DNA of 64,000 bases from Enterococcus casseliflavus NBRC 100478. Lineage in GTDB: Bacteria; Bacillota; Bacilli; Lactobacillales; Enterococcaceae. The notes under the pieces were generated by a model. That model was not told where the DNA came from and made no database searches. It was given only the letters and a program-made list of their open reading frames with translations. Positions 51,010 to 59,230 of the stretch are shown in pieces. Where the stretch lies: NCBI RefSeq assembly GCF_001544095.1, contig NZ_BCPT01000001.1:248001-312000 (forward strand). Reading direction: 5' to 3'. How positions within the stretch are numbered: the stretch's first letter is position 1; each line of letters begins with the position of its first letter. The translations under genes were made by a program, and so were the position numbers.

Positions 51010-52368
51010 TCAATGTGTATTTTTTTCCCTATGTGTCGAAACGCGAATCCCAACTGCCCCAACGTTCGGGTGACTGATATCCGACCATAAGAGATACGGT
51101 TCATCCGCATTTTTATAGACTGGTAACGGTTTTTTAGTGGCTAGATCAATTAGCTCGTCTTCTTCAGTTGCTCCGATCTCTGTTAAAGGAATCTGTTCGC
51201 AAGCGACTGCAGCGATACTGCGAAATGCAAAATGAGCCTTACCGTCTTTTTGATAGGTCAAATACCATTCATTTTTCCAAGCTGTTGGTCTTGCCCGCGT
51301 TTCATAGATGCCTTCACCATATAGCGCCAACCAATGGCCGATTTCTTCTAAGCGTTGGGTCTCTTCGAATGTAAATTCGCCATCAGGTGTTGGTCCGACG
51401 CCTAAAATCAAATTCCCCCCTTTGCTGACTACCTCAATCAAGGTTTCCAGCAGTTCTTGGCTGCTCTTAAAAGTATCATTCGGCACATAGCCCCAATCAT
51501 TTCCAATCGGGATATTGCTTTCCCAAACTTTTTTAGGAATTTCCGCTAATGCAGGAATTTTGCGTTCTGGTGTCACATAATTTTCATGACGGCCCCCCAT
51601 CATCCGATCAACGATGATCAATTCCGGCTGTTTCTCACGCGCAATCTCAGCTAAACGATCCATTTGTAGGTCTTCTTTGCCTTGTCCGCACCAACCGGCA
51701 TCTAACCAAAGAAAATCGACTTTTCCGTAATTGGAGGTAATCTCCGCAATCTGGCGATGCACAAACGACACATAGCGTGCCCAAATTTCTGGATGAAGAT
51801 GGGTATCGTAACTGGCATGACGGCCTTTGACGGTATCATCATCCAACCAGTAAAAAGGAGAATACCAGTCAGCTTTAGAATAATAGGATCCTGTGGCGAT
51901 CCCTGCTTCTCGAAATGCCGTAAACACTTCTTGCAATATGTCGCGTTTAAAGGGACTTAATTTCCCGCCGATTTTAAACTCTGATTCCATTGTATTGAAC
52001 ATCGAAAACCCATCATGATGCTTTGTTGTGAATAAACAGTACTTAAACCCTGCATCCTTACAGATTTTTGCCCATTTGCGGGTATCCAGCTTCTTCGGTT
52101 CAAACTGATTGATCAACTGCCAATAATCCAAACGCAGTGCTTCGATGGTTTCTCGATAAGGGTGGTTTTCTCTAGCCCATTCATCTTTTTCAGATAATTG
52201 CCAAGACTCAACGATCCCCGCTTCGGCATACAGCCCATAATGGAAGATTACTCCGAATTTCAAGTCTTGAAACCATTCCAGACGTTGCTTGAGCATTTCT
52301 GTTTCTGGGACTAGTTCTTCTTGAATGTTCCCTTTGGCTTCTTCAATATCACCGCGAATATTTGTCAT
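51010..52368 (-). CDS. GH29 alpha-L-fucosidase (1)
   Basis: The protein has 452 residues. The GH29 barrel includes WFQDLKFGVIFHYGLYAEAG near 32, YCLFTTKHHDGFSMFNT near 107 and the nucleophile Asp in VDFLWLDAGWCGQG near 223, then GNLILGVGPTPDGEF near 325. It has no signal peptide and is cytoplasmic. It releases alpha-linked fucose. It is the first gene of the minus-strand operon. ATG 52368 follows AGGAG at about ten bases; a competing ATG four bases upstream opens only a seven-codon frame and might tune translation. Confidence 0.9.
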   Translation of the reverse strand: MTNIRGDIEEAKGNIQEELVPETEMLKQRLEWFQDLKFGVIFHYGLYAEAGIVESWQLSEKDEWARENHPYRETIEALRLDYWQLINQFEPKKLDTRKWAKICKDAGFKYCLFTTKHHDGFSMFNTMESEFKIGGKLSPFKRDILQEVFTAFREAGIATGSYYSKADWYSPFYWLDDDTVKGRHASYDTHLHPEIWARYVSFVHRQIAEITSNYGKVDFLWLDAGWCGQGKEDLQMDRLAEIAREKQPELIIVDRMMGGRHENYVTPERKIPALAEIPKKVWESNIPIGNDWGYVPNDTFKSSQELLETLIEVVSKGGNLILGVGPTPDGEFTFEETQRLEEIGHWLALYGEGIYETRARPTAWKNEWYLTYQKDGKAHFAFRSIAAVACEQIPLTEIGATEEDELIDLATKKPLPVYKNADEPYLLWSDISHPNVGAVGIRVSTHREKNTH

Positions 52369-52668
52369 TCATTTGCACTCCTTTCTTTGTTCTAAATGTA
52401 AGCGAAAAAAATGTCCTATAACAATATGTAAGTTTTTTCGCTATGTTAAAACGAACAACTTCGTCTATAAAAGGTGCAAGGAATAAAGCTTGATTTCGAT
52501 GAACGTTTTTGGAGAAATGTAGCGTTTCAAATACATTTGCTGTGTTTTTCTTGTTTTCGATGTGTGATTTTTCCATTTACTCCCACTGGCTATATATCAA
52601 TGATACGATTAGAACAACAAATAAAGCGGATACAACAAAACTTGTATCCGTAAGAAAGTGAGGGGCTT
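52369..52668. promoter_or_regulatory. Divergent control region of the two glycan operons
   Basis: This 300-bp spacer holds promoters for both operons. AGCGAAAAAA (52401-52410) and TTTTTTCGCT (52433-52442) are a perfect 10-bp inverted repeat, each near an ATGTAAG element. TGTAAGCGAAAAAA (52397-52410) is a partial CcpA cre match. The palindrome may bind the AraC-type regulator encoded at 59231-61498; that is inference. Confidence 0.5.
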
Positions 52669-53301
52669 ATGAAACAAACGAATGGTATTTATCATGTTTC
52701 CTATCAAGTCGGCGATTGGTTACTTCATTGCCTGAAGTTGCAGTTACTCTGGTTTTATTGGGTATTTCGATACGGGATATTTTTAGGTATTTTTCCTGCC
52801 ACCGCTACGATTATCCAAGCTTTTTTCGATAGCTTCCAAAAAAAGGAACGACCAGCGTCTTTGAAGACTTGGTTCAAAACTATCGTGAAAAAAAATTTCC
52901 GTCGTGCCAATCAATTAGGCGCCATGCAAGCGGGTTTGTTGTTGTTCTTATGGTTGGAATTACGTATCTCTAGTACTTTTATCCAAAATAGCTTGATTCA
53001 CTTTTTTTTGCTGCTGCTATTTATCAGTGCCCTTTTGATCAGCTTGTACCTTCTGCCGGTCTATTTACGTTATGATTTGACGCTTCTTCACTATTTTAAA
53101 CAAGCAATATTACTAATGGTTATCAGTGTTCCCCAAACAATTGCGATGATTTTGGGAATCTTACTGACTACTATCATTTTGACTTTTTTACCAATCTTAT
53201 TAGTTATCGGCTTTGTTCCCTTTTTTCTATTCCCCAGTAGCTGGTTCTCTTTTCAAGCGATTCAGCGCTCGGAATCACTGATGAAAGAAGGACGCTCGTG
53301 A
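52669..53301 (+). CDS. YesL-like DUF624 membrane protein
   Basis: A 210-residue protein with about five hydrophobic segments and the family-type opening (VGDWLLHCLKLQLLWFYWVF, FLGIFPATATI). DUF624/YesL proteins lie beside carbohydrate ABC transporters and YesN-type regulators in Firmicutes; their biochemical role is unclear. ATG 52669 has GTGAGGGG. It overlaps the following GH20 gene. Confidence 0.85.
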   Translation: MKQTNGIYHVSYQVGDWLLHCLKLQLLWFYWVFRYGIFLGIFPATATIIQAFFDSFQKKERPASLKTWFKTIVKKNFRRANQLGAMQAGLLLFLWLELRISSTFIQNSLIHFFLLLLFISALLISLYLLPVYLRYDLTLLHYFKQAILLMVISVPQTIAMILGILLTTIILTFLPILLVIGFVPFFLFPSSWFSFQAIQRSESLMKEGRS

Positions 53302-55172
53302 TGAAGGACATTTTTATCCAAAGTAATGAAAACCTCGATGATTTTTTTAGTCACGCACTGCAAGAACTAGAATTGAGGGAAACGCCGAATGGCCATCCCT
53401 TGCGCTTGATTCATCGACCCGGTTCCCTGAAAATTTGCCACGGCCCACTAGAAACGATCATTTACTATCAAGAAAAAGCGCATTTGTTTCGGGCATTAAC
53501 TTTATGGGTGCATGAAGACCGCCCAGTCTATGTCTTAGAAGAACAGCCGCATTTTGAAGCAATTGGACCAATGATCGATCTGTCCCGCAATGCGGTGATG
53601 ACCGTGAAACAGCTGGAACGGTTCATTTTATTAACAAGTAAGATGGGTCTCAATCGCCTCATGCTCTATATGGAAGATACTTATGAAATTCCAGAGTACC
53701 CTTATTTCGGACATTTGCGCGGTCGTTATACCCAAGTAGAGTTAAAGGCTCTAGATACCTATGCCCAAGCCGTAGGAGTAACTTTGATTCCAGCGATTCA
53801 AACATTGGCACATTTGACGAATCCTTTAAAGTGGCAGTTCGCTGGAAATATTCGGGACACAGAAGATATTCTACTGGTGGGAGAAGAAGAAACGTATACT
53901 TTTTTGGAAGCAGCGATCCGTTCGATCCGTTCGTGTTTTGCAACTGATCAACTGCACATCGGTATGGATGAAGCACACCAATTGGGGAAAGGAAAGTATT
54001 TAGAAATACACGGGTTAAAAGACCGTTTCACGATTATGGCCGCACACCTAAAGCAGGTAGCTGCGCTTTGTCAAAACATAGGTTTTGAGCCGATGATGTG
54101 GAGCGATATGTTTTTTAGAATCGGTGCGCCTACGGGTGATTACTACGATTCAGACGTGTGTTTTCCGACAGAATTATTTTCTGACCTTCCTGCTGTCAAA
54201 ATGGTTTACTGGGATTATTATCACCATGATCATGCCTCTTATCAGCGAATGTTTGCGAAACATCGGGAATTAAAACAGCCGATCGTCTTTGCTGGAGGTA
54301 TCTGGACGTGGAACGGTTTGGCGCCGAACTACGGCAAAAGTTTCGCCACCATGCGTCACGCCTTGCAAGCCGCCAAAGAAAACGATGTCCAAGAAGTCTA
54401 TGCCACACTTTGGGGCGACGACGGAGCTGAAACACCAGTGATTGCTGCGCTACTAGGTTTGCAATATTTCAGTGAAGTGCAGTTTGGAAACGACCTTTCG
54501 TTAGAGAATTTAACTAAAAAATTTCAGCTTTTTCATCAATCAATAGCCAACGACTTTTTACTGCTTGATCGCTTTGATCAAACTACAGGTGTGCCAAAAA
54601 ACAATCCTCACGGAGAAAACCCCAGCAAGCTGTTGCTCTACCAAGACTTGCTGTATGGCTTGTATCAAGAAAATTTAACTGATCTTTCTTTAGCATCCCA
54701 CTATCAAACATTGGCTCAAGAGTTGGCTGCTGTGAAAACAACACGGGACACACAAACGATGTTTGCCTTTTATCAGCAGCTGGCTGATGTTTTGGCACAA
54801 AAAGCCTGTATTACCAACCAGATCACTAGTGCCTATAAAAGCAAAGATCGCACCGGACTGCACCAAGCAGTAGATAAGCTCAGTGTCTATAAATCCACCT
54901 TGCAATCCCTTTATGAAGCCCATCGTCAAGTCTGGTTTGACTGGAATCGACCTTTCGGTTTTGAAATTATCGATCTGCGATACGGCGCCTTGCTGATGCG
55001 CTGCGATACGACACTCTGGCGGCTTACTGCCTTCTTGGACGGGGAGCTCGATACGTTAGAAGAATTGACTCAACCGTCCTTACCAATGGTGACCCCTTTC
55101 AGCGGCAGTACTTCTGTGGGTCGCAATTTATTTCATGGAATCTATAGTGCGGGGAAAATTTCTGATGTTTAA
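53301..55172 (+). CDS. GH20 beta-N-acetylhexosaminidase (1), GH20C-like
   Basis: The protein has 623 residues. An N-terminal alpha/beta domain (about 1-90) precedes a GH20 barrel: GPMIDLSRNAVMTVKQLERF near 92 and the catalytic Asp-Glu pair in LHIGMDEAHQLG near 225. A helical C-terminal region follows. It lacks a signal peptide, so it works on imported sugars, removing terminal beta-GlcNAc or GalNAc. Length and architecture resemble the pneumococcal GH20C enzyme. ATG 53301 is chosen over GTG 53298 because AAGAAGGA is well spaced. Confidence 0.88.
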   Translation: MKDIFIQSNENLDDFFSHALQELELRETPNGHPLRLIHRPGSLKICHGPLETIIYYQEKAHLFRALTLWVHEDRPVYVLEEQPHFEAIGPMIDLSRNAVMTVKQLERFILLTSKMGLNRLMLYMEDTYEIPEYPYFGHLRGRYTQVELKALDTYAQAVGVTLIPAIQTLAHLTNPLKWQFAGNIRDTEDILLVGEEETYTFLEAAIRSIRSCFATDQLHIGMDEAHQLGKGKYLEIHGLKDRFTIMAAHLKQVAALCQNIGFEPMMWSDMFFRIGAPTGDYYDSDVCFPTELFSDLPAVKMVYWDYYHHDHASYQRMFAKHRELKQPIVFAGGIWTWNGLAPNYGKSFATMRHALQAAKENDVQEVYATLWGDDGAETPVIAALLGLQYFSEVQFGNDLSLENLTKKFQLFHQSIANDFLLLDRFDQTTGVPKNNPHGENPSKLLLYQDLLYGLYQENLTDLSLASHYQTLAQELAAVKTTRDTQTMFAFYQQLADVLAQKACITNQITSAYKSKDRTGLHQAVDKLSVYKSTLQSLYEAHRQVWFDWNRPFGFEIIDLRYGALLMRCDTTLWRLTAFLDGELDTLEELTQPSLPMVTPFSGSTSVGRNLFHGIYSAGKISDV

Positions 55173-55190
55173 AAGAAGGAGTGAGAACTT

Positions 55191-55688
55191 ATGAAAACAT
55201 CCTTGCTGCGCCGAACCGTCATCGTGAGTCTGCTGGCTATTGTTAGCCTATTCTTTCTCTATTTTCTAACAACCGATTCTTCTGCTCCAGTTCATGCCCA
55301 ACCTTCAGAAAAACTGGAGATGACAGGCAATATTACAAATCAAGCAGCGGCGGAGGCTTGTTTGGCAGTGCTGAAAGAAAATTTACAAGCAGCCTCTGAC
55401 CAAGACGCGACAGCCTATGCCGCAACGCTAGTGGCAGCGGCACGAGCAGAGACGACCCAAGAATTAGCTGATTTTTTTGCAGAAGAACAGCTGCAGCACA
55501 CGCTGCTTTCTTTTGAAGTTGTTAAACAAGAGACAGGATCCATGCTGGTCGCGGCTCAACAGAAAACGATCAGCCCAAAAGACTCTTCTTACCGTGACCA
55601 CATCACAGAGGCTTACCATACCTTTGTCAAGGAAGCAGATGGCTGGAAAATTCAAGAAACAGTCATGACGAATACAGAATTTCTTTAA
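55191..55688 (+). CDS. Small exported or membrane-anchored protein
   Basis: A 165-residue protein. Residues 1-28 form a signal anchor (basic RR followed by IVSLLAIVSLFFLYFL), with a possible cleavage after HAQ near 37. The exported part of about 125 residues looks like a small NTF2-like fold (AAEACLAVLKENLQAASDQD near 53; EAYHTFVKEADGWKIQET near 142). There is no lipobox. It may help bind glycans or sense them at the surface. ATG 55191 has AAGGAG. Confidence 0.65.
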   Translation: MKTSLLRRTVIVSLLAIVSLFFLYFLTTDSSAPVHAQPSEKLEMTGNITNQAAAEACLAVLKENLQAASDQDATAYAATLVAAARAETTQELADFFAEEQLQHTLLSFEVVKQETGSMLVAAQQKTISPKDSSYRDHITEAYHTFVKEADGWKIQETVMTNTEFL

Positions 55689-55713
55689 GTGATTGAAAAA
55701 GGAGTTATTTTTA

Positions 55714-57018
55714 ATGAGAACGTATAAAAATTGGCCTGCCGACTACCCTGACCCAAACTGGTTCCTCCATGATCGGTTTGGCTTATTCATCCATTTCGGC
55801 CTATTCAGTATTGGCGCTCGACACGAATGGTTTATGACGACAGAAAAAATTGAACCCACCACCTATCGCGAGAACTATTTTTCTCAGTTTGATCCTGATC
55901 TTTTCAATGCAGAGGAATGGGCTCAAACCGCAAAGAAGGCCGGTTTTCAATACATGGTCTTCACGACGAAACATCATGAAGGCTTTGCCCTTTGGGATAC
56001 CGCTCTCAGCGAATACAAAGTGACCAATACCCCCTTCAAGCGTGACCTCTTAGCAGAACTGCTGCCGGCATTTCGTAAGGTCGGCATTAAGATTGGGCTG
56101 TATCATTCGCTGATCGATTGGTATCATCCAGATTTCACGCTCGACGGCCTGCATCCGCAACGAGAGACTATTCAAGCCCGTCAGACGAATAACCAGCGTG
56201 ACATGCGCCGCTATCAAGATTTTTTAGCTGGTCAAGTCACTGAACTATTGACTAACTATGGAACCATCGATTATATGTGGTTTGATTTTCCATATAGTCA
56301 TCGAGATTGGGGATGGTCTAAAGGCAAAGGTGCCGCCGATTGGGATAGTAAGCGGATCGAAAAAATTTGTCGAAACCTGCAGCCGAACATGCTGCTGAAT
56401 GACCGTCTGGATTTGGGCCGAGGGATTACCACCCCTGAGCAATTCCAACCAGACAAACCATTAGAAGCGGATGGATTGCCTTTGATATGGGAAGCGTGCC
56501 AAACGATGTACGAAACGTGGGGCTATGATCGTGATGCTCAGCACTGGAAATCCAGTGAAATGATGACCAAAATGCTGATTGACACAGTGGCAAAAGATGG
56601 GAACTTTCTTTTAAATATCGGCCCAAATGCTCGTGGAGAAATCAGCTTACCAACTCGCAGCCATTTAGAAGCCATAGGTTCATGGATGCATTATCATCAA
56701 CAAGCGATTATCGGCTGTGATGCCAGCTCTTTTCAACCGCCTATTGACAGTCGTTACACCCAAAACGGGAATAAACTTTACTTGCACCTCTTTTCTTATC
56801 CATACAAATCCTTGCATCTTCCAGGGCTTGCAGGACGCGTAAAGCATATCCGTTTCTTACATGATGGCTCCGAATTGTTTTATCGAGGATTTGATCCCGA
56901 GGAAGTGCTAACTTCAACGGAAGCCATCATCAACAAAGAGGACCTTGTTCTCAGCTTACCCGTCTGCCCACCAGATGTGTTGGTACCAGTGGTCGAGATC
57001 ACTTTAAGAGAAATGTAA
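55714..57018 (+). CDS. GH29 alpha-L-fucosidase (2)
   Basis: A 434-residue GH29 enzyme: RFGLFIHFGLFSIGARHEWF near 20, YMVFTTKHHEGFALWDTALS near 85, nucleophile Asp in IDYMWFDFPYS near 188, and NFLLNIGPNARGEISL near 300. It has no signal peptide. It differs substantially from the fucosidase at 51010, suggesting two linkage specificities. ATG 55714 has GGAG; an in-frame ATG at 55693 without a ribosome site is rejected. Confidence 0.9.
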   Translation: MRTYKNWPADYPDPNWFLHDRFGLFIHFGLFSIGARHEWFMTTEKIEPTTYRENYFSQFDPDLFNAEEWAQTAKKAGFQYMVFTTKHHEGFALWDTALSEYKVTNTPFKRDLLAELLPAFRKVGIKIGLYHSLIDWYHPDFTLDGLHPQRETIQARQTNNQRDMRRYQDFLAGQVTELLTNYGTIDYMWFDFPYSHRDWGWSKGKGAADWDSKRIEKICRNLQPNMLLNDRLDLGRGITTPEQFQPDKPLEADGLPLIWEACQTMYETWGYDRDAQHWKSSEMMTKMLIDTVAKDGNFLLNIGPNARGEISLPTRSHLEAIGSWMHYHQQAIIGCDASSFQPPIDSRYTQNGNKLYLHLFSYPYKSLHLPGLAGRVKHIRFLHDGSELFYRGFDPEEVLTSTEAIINKEDLVLSLPVCPPDVLVPVVEITLREM

Positions 57019-57084
57019 GCACCCGTTGCACTGTCCTAAATGAAGAATTTATTTATATAAAGACGTTGCCCTTACTTTCTTTAC

Positions 57085-57126
57085 AAAAAAATGACTAGAA
57101 GCGGATCGCTTTTAGTCATTTTTTAT
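57085..57126 (+). terminator. Terminator of the plus-strand glycan operon
   Basis: AAAAATGACTA and TAGTCATTTTT arms around an inner AAGCG/CGCTT stem, with a T-run. Confidence 0.85.
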
Positions 57127-57257
57127 GGCTATTTGTTCAAGAACTCCTACAAATTTGCCTATACGAAAGTAGCCAACCAGCTTGTTGAACAGGTGATGAG
57201 AACATCCAAACGAGTTGCGTGCTTAATCCATTCTTAACGGTACTTACCACAGGAGGT

Positions 57258-57758
57258 TCAAAGTTCCTTAGACAAATAAAGAACAAGATCGTCATTGTTG
57301 CAGCAAGGCGCATTCATCGCACAATTCTGATTATTGAACCAAACACCAGATCCATCTGGAATATAGCCTTGTTTTACATACAGTCTCTGGGCCGATCCAT
57401 AACCATTATGCAGGCCTACCCCCAATGTCACCACGGCAGCTATTTCTCGTGCCTTTTCTTCGGCTGCTTTTAAAAGCTGACTGCCTACCCCTTGATTTTG
57501 ATAGGATTCAAAAACATTAAAATCCACAATTTCTGGATACAAGCCTTTAAATGGTCCGTGCTTTGCTAGAGGGATCAAGGTCAAATACCCGGCAGTTTTG
57601 TTGTTTATTTTGGCAAGCAAAACGTATCTCTCCCCCGCTTCTTGCTCGTTTAAATAATCAATCAAGAGCTGCTGGCGAGAAGGCCACCCTTGCTTTAAAA
57701 ACATTTGATCCATTTCAAGGATATCTTTTCTCTTCAACGGTTGAATATCTATGATCAC
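57258..57758 (-). CDS. GNAT-family N-acetyltransferase
   Basis: A 166-residue GNAT protein: the acetyl-CoA pyrophosphate loop is VFESYQNQGVGSQLLKAAEE (about 90-110), preceded by beta-strands GYLTLIPLAKHGPF and IVDFNVFE. The start is GTG 57758 with GGGAG seven bases upstream. The substrate is unknown. It is a single gene placed inside the glycan locus on the opposite strand from the fucosidase. Confidence 0.85.
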   Translation of the reverse strand: MIIDIQPLKRKDILEMDQMFLKQGWPSRQQLLIDYLNEQEAGERYVLLAKINNKTAGYLTLIPLAKHGPFKGLYPEIVDFNVFESYQNQGVGSQLLKAAEEKAREIAAVVTLGVGLHNGYGSAQRLYVKQGYIPDGSGVWFNNQNCAMNAPCCNNDDLVLYLSKEL

Positions 57759-57909
57759 TTATTTGCTCCCTTTCTCCCCCTCACTCGGGGCTATGTTCAT
57801 TCTATACAGTGTGCCGCTGGCATTGATTTGCCTTATTGTTAAACTTATTCATCATAAAAAAATAATAGGGATTATCAGGGATTGCTGCTTCACCCAATTC
57901 CTCTAGCAA

Positions 57910-59211
57910 TCAGCTGAATGTCGCTTCCCACCCATCATAGAGCTTTTGAACTGTCTCTTTTGGCCGATTGGGTTCATTATAAACTTTTTGGCTAATGGCC
58001 GCTTGGAGCCAAAAAATCGCTTGGATCACTTCACGACTAGTCTGAGCCTCAGGTACATCCGCCCAGACGGACAAAGCGATCGCCTGTGTTTGTGCAAGCT
58101 GTTCCTGTGCAACTTGTTGTCCATTGGCAAACGTCGTCAACTGGAATTCATTGCTGATTTTTTCGTAGGTTGGATAAGTATAGCCTGCCGCTTCTCCTAA
58201 GACATAATAGAAAAAATTATCATTGTGATTGATCATGGTATAGCCTTTTTCAAAAAAGACATCTGCCGGCGCCATATTCTGGTTCCAACGGGTCCAATAG
58301 GAGATTTGGCAATTCTCCGTCAATGTTGTCTGCTCTTGGCGATTCAAGCGGTAAAATCCATCATTCCAGACCCGCACAACAAAGCCGAGACTTTCAACAA
58401 AGTCCGCCAGCTCATTGACATAATCAATAAAGACTTCGATTCCGCTAGCTTTTTCCCCATAGCGCTCGCGGGCTGCTTCGATCATTTGCGGAAAGTTTTC
58501 TAAATGATCAAAATCAATAAACTCATCGGCACCAATATGAAAATAGGTGCTGTCTTCAAACAGTTGCGCATATTCCCGATAAACTTCCTGAATAAAAGCT
58601 ACCGCTTCTGAATCCAAAATGTTCAGTGCTCGATCATCACGCGTGCCATCGGCTGTCGGTAATTGCCACTCGGGTTTTTGAGCCAATACTTGCCGCAAAT
58701 GACCAGGAGAATCAAAATCAGGGATAATGGCAATTGAATGGTTTTGAGCATACGCAATCAATTCACGAATTTCCTGCTTGGTCAAATATTCTTCCGAAAC
58801 GATTTCTGGAAATTGCTGGGATTCAATCCGAAAGCCTTCGTTTTCCGAAAAATGAAGTTGCAGATGCGTAAATTGGAAGCAAGCCATACTGCGGACGATT
58901 GCTTTCAAATCAGTTAGAGAATAAAATTTACGCCCGATATCGATCATCAGACAGCGTTCTTTAAGCGCTGCTAGATAGCTTTTCTGTGCTAATTGACCTG
59001 TCGCTTGATCTCGGCCATATTTGGTTAACGCGTAAAAGACGTGTTCTGGCGAGAACACACTGATTGTTTGGTTTTCAAATCGAAAATCAGCATCCAGCTG
59101 CGGATCGACCACTATTTGCGGGAGCGGATCCTTCGCCGACTGCCAACCTATCTCCTCAAAAAAGACGGCAGCTCGTTGCTGAGCTTCTTTCAAATCAACT
59201 GGTTTATTCAT
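57910..59211 (-). CDS. GH20 beta-N-acetylhexosaminidase (2)
   Basis: A 433-residue cytoplasmic GH20 enzyme with a shorter N-terminal domain: CLMIDIGRKFYSLTDLKAIV near 88, THLQLHFSENEGFRI near 114, the catalytic Asp-Glu pair in YFHIGADEFIDFDHL near 218, and VRVWNDGFYRL near 265. ATG 59211 has GAGGAAG. It starts 19 bases after the AraC-type regulator stop, so they are co-transcribed. It probably cleaves a different HexNAc linkage from the GH20 at 53301. Confidence 0.88.
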   Translation of the reverse strand: MNKPVDLKEAQQRAAVFFEEIGWQSAKDPLPQIVVDPQLDADFRFENQTISVFSPEHVFYALTKYGRDQATGQLAQKSYLAALKERCLMIDIGRKFYSLTDLKAIVRSMACFQFTHLQLHFSENEGFRIESQQFPEIVSEEYLTKQEIRELIAYAQNHSIAIIPDFDSPGHLRQVLAQKPEWQLPTADGTRDDRALNILDSEAVAFIQEVYREYAQLFEDSTYFHIGADEFIDFDHLENFPQMIEAARERYGEKASGIEVFIDYVNELADFVESLGFVVRVWNDGFYRLNRQEQTTLTENCQISYWTRWNQNMAPADVFFEKGYTMINHNDNFFYYVLGEAAGYTYPTYEKISNEFQLTTFANGQQVAQEQLAQTQAIALSVWADVPEAQTSREVIQAIFWLQAAISQKVYNEPNRPKETVQKLYDGWEATFS

Positions 59212-59230
59212 CTCATTCTTCCTCTTACTT

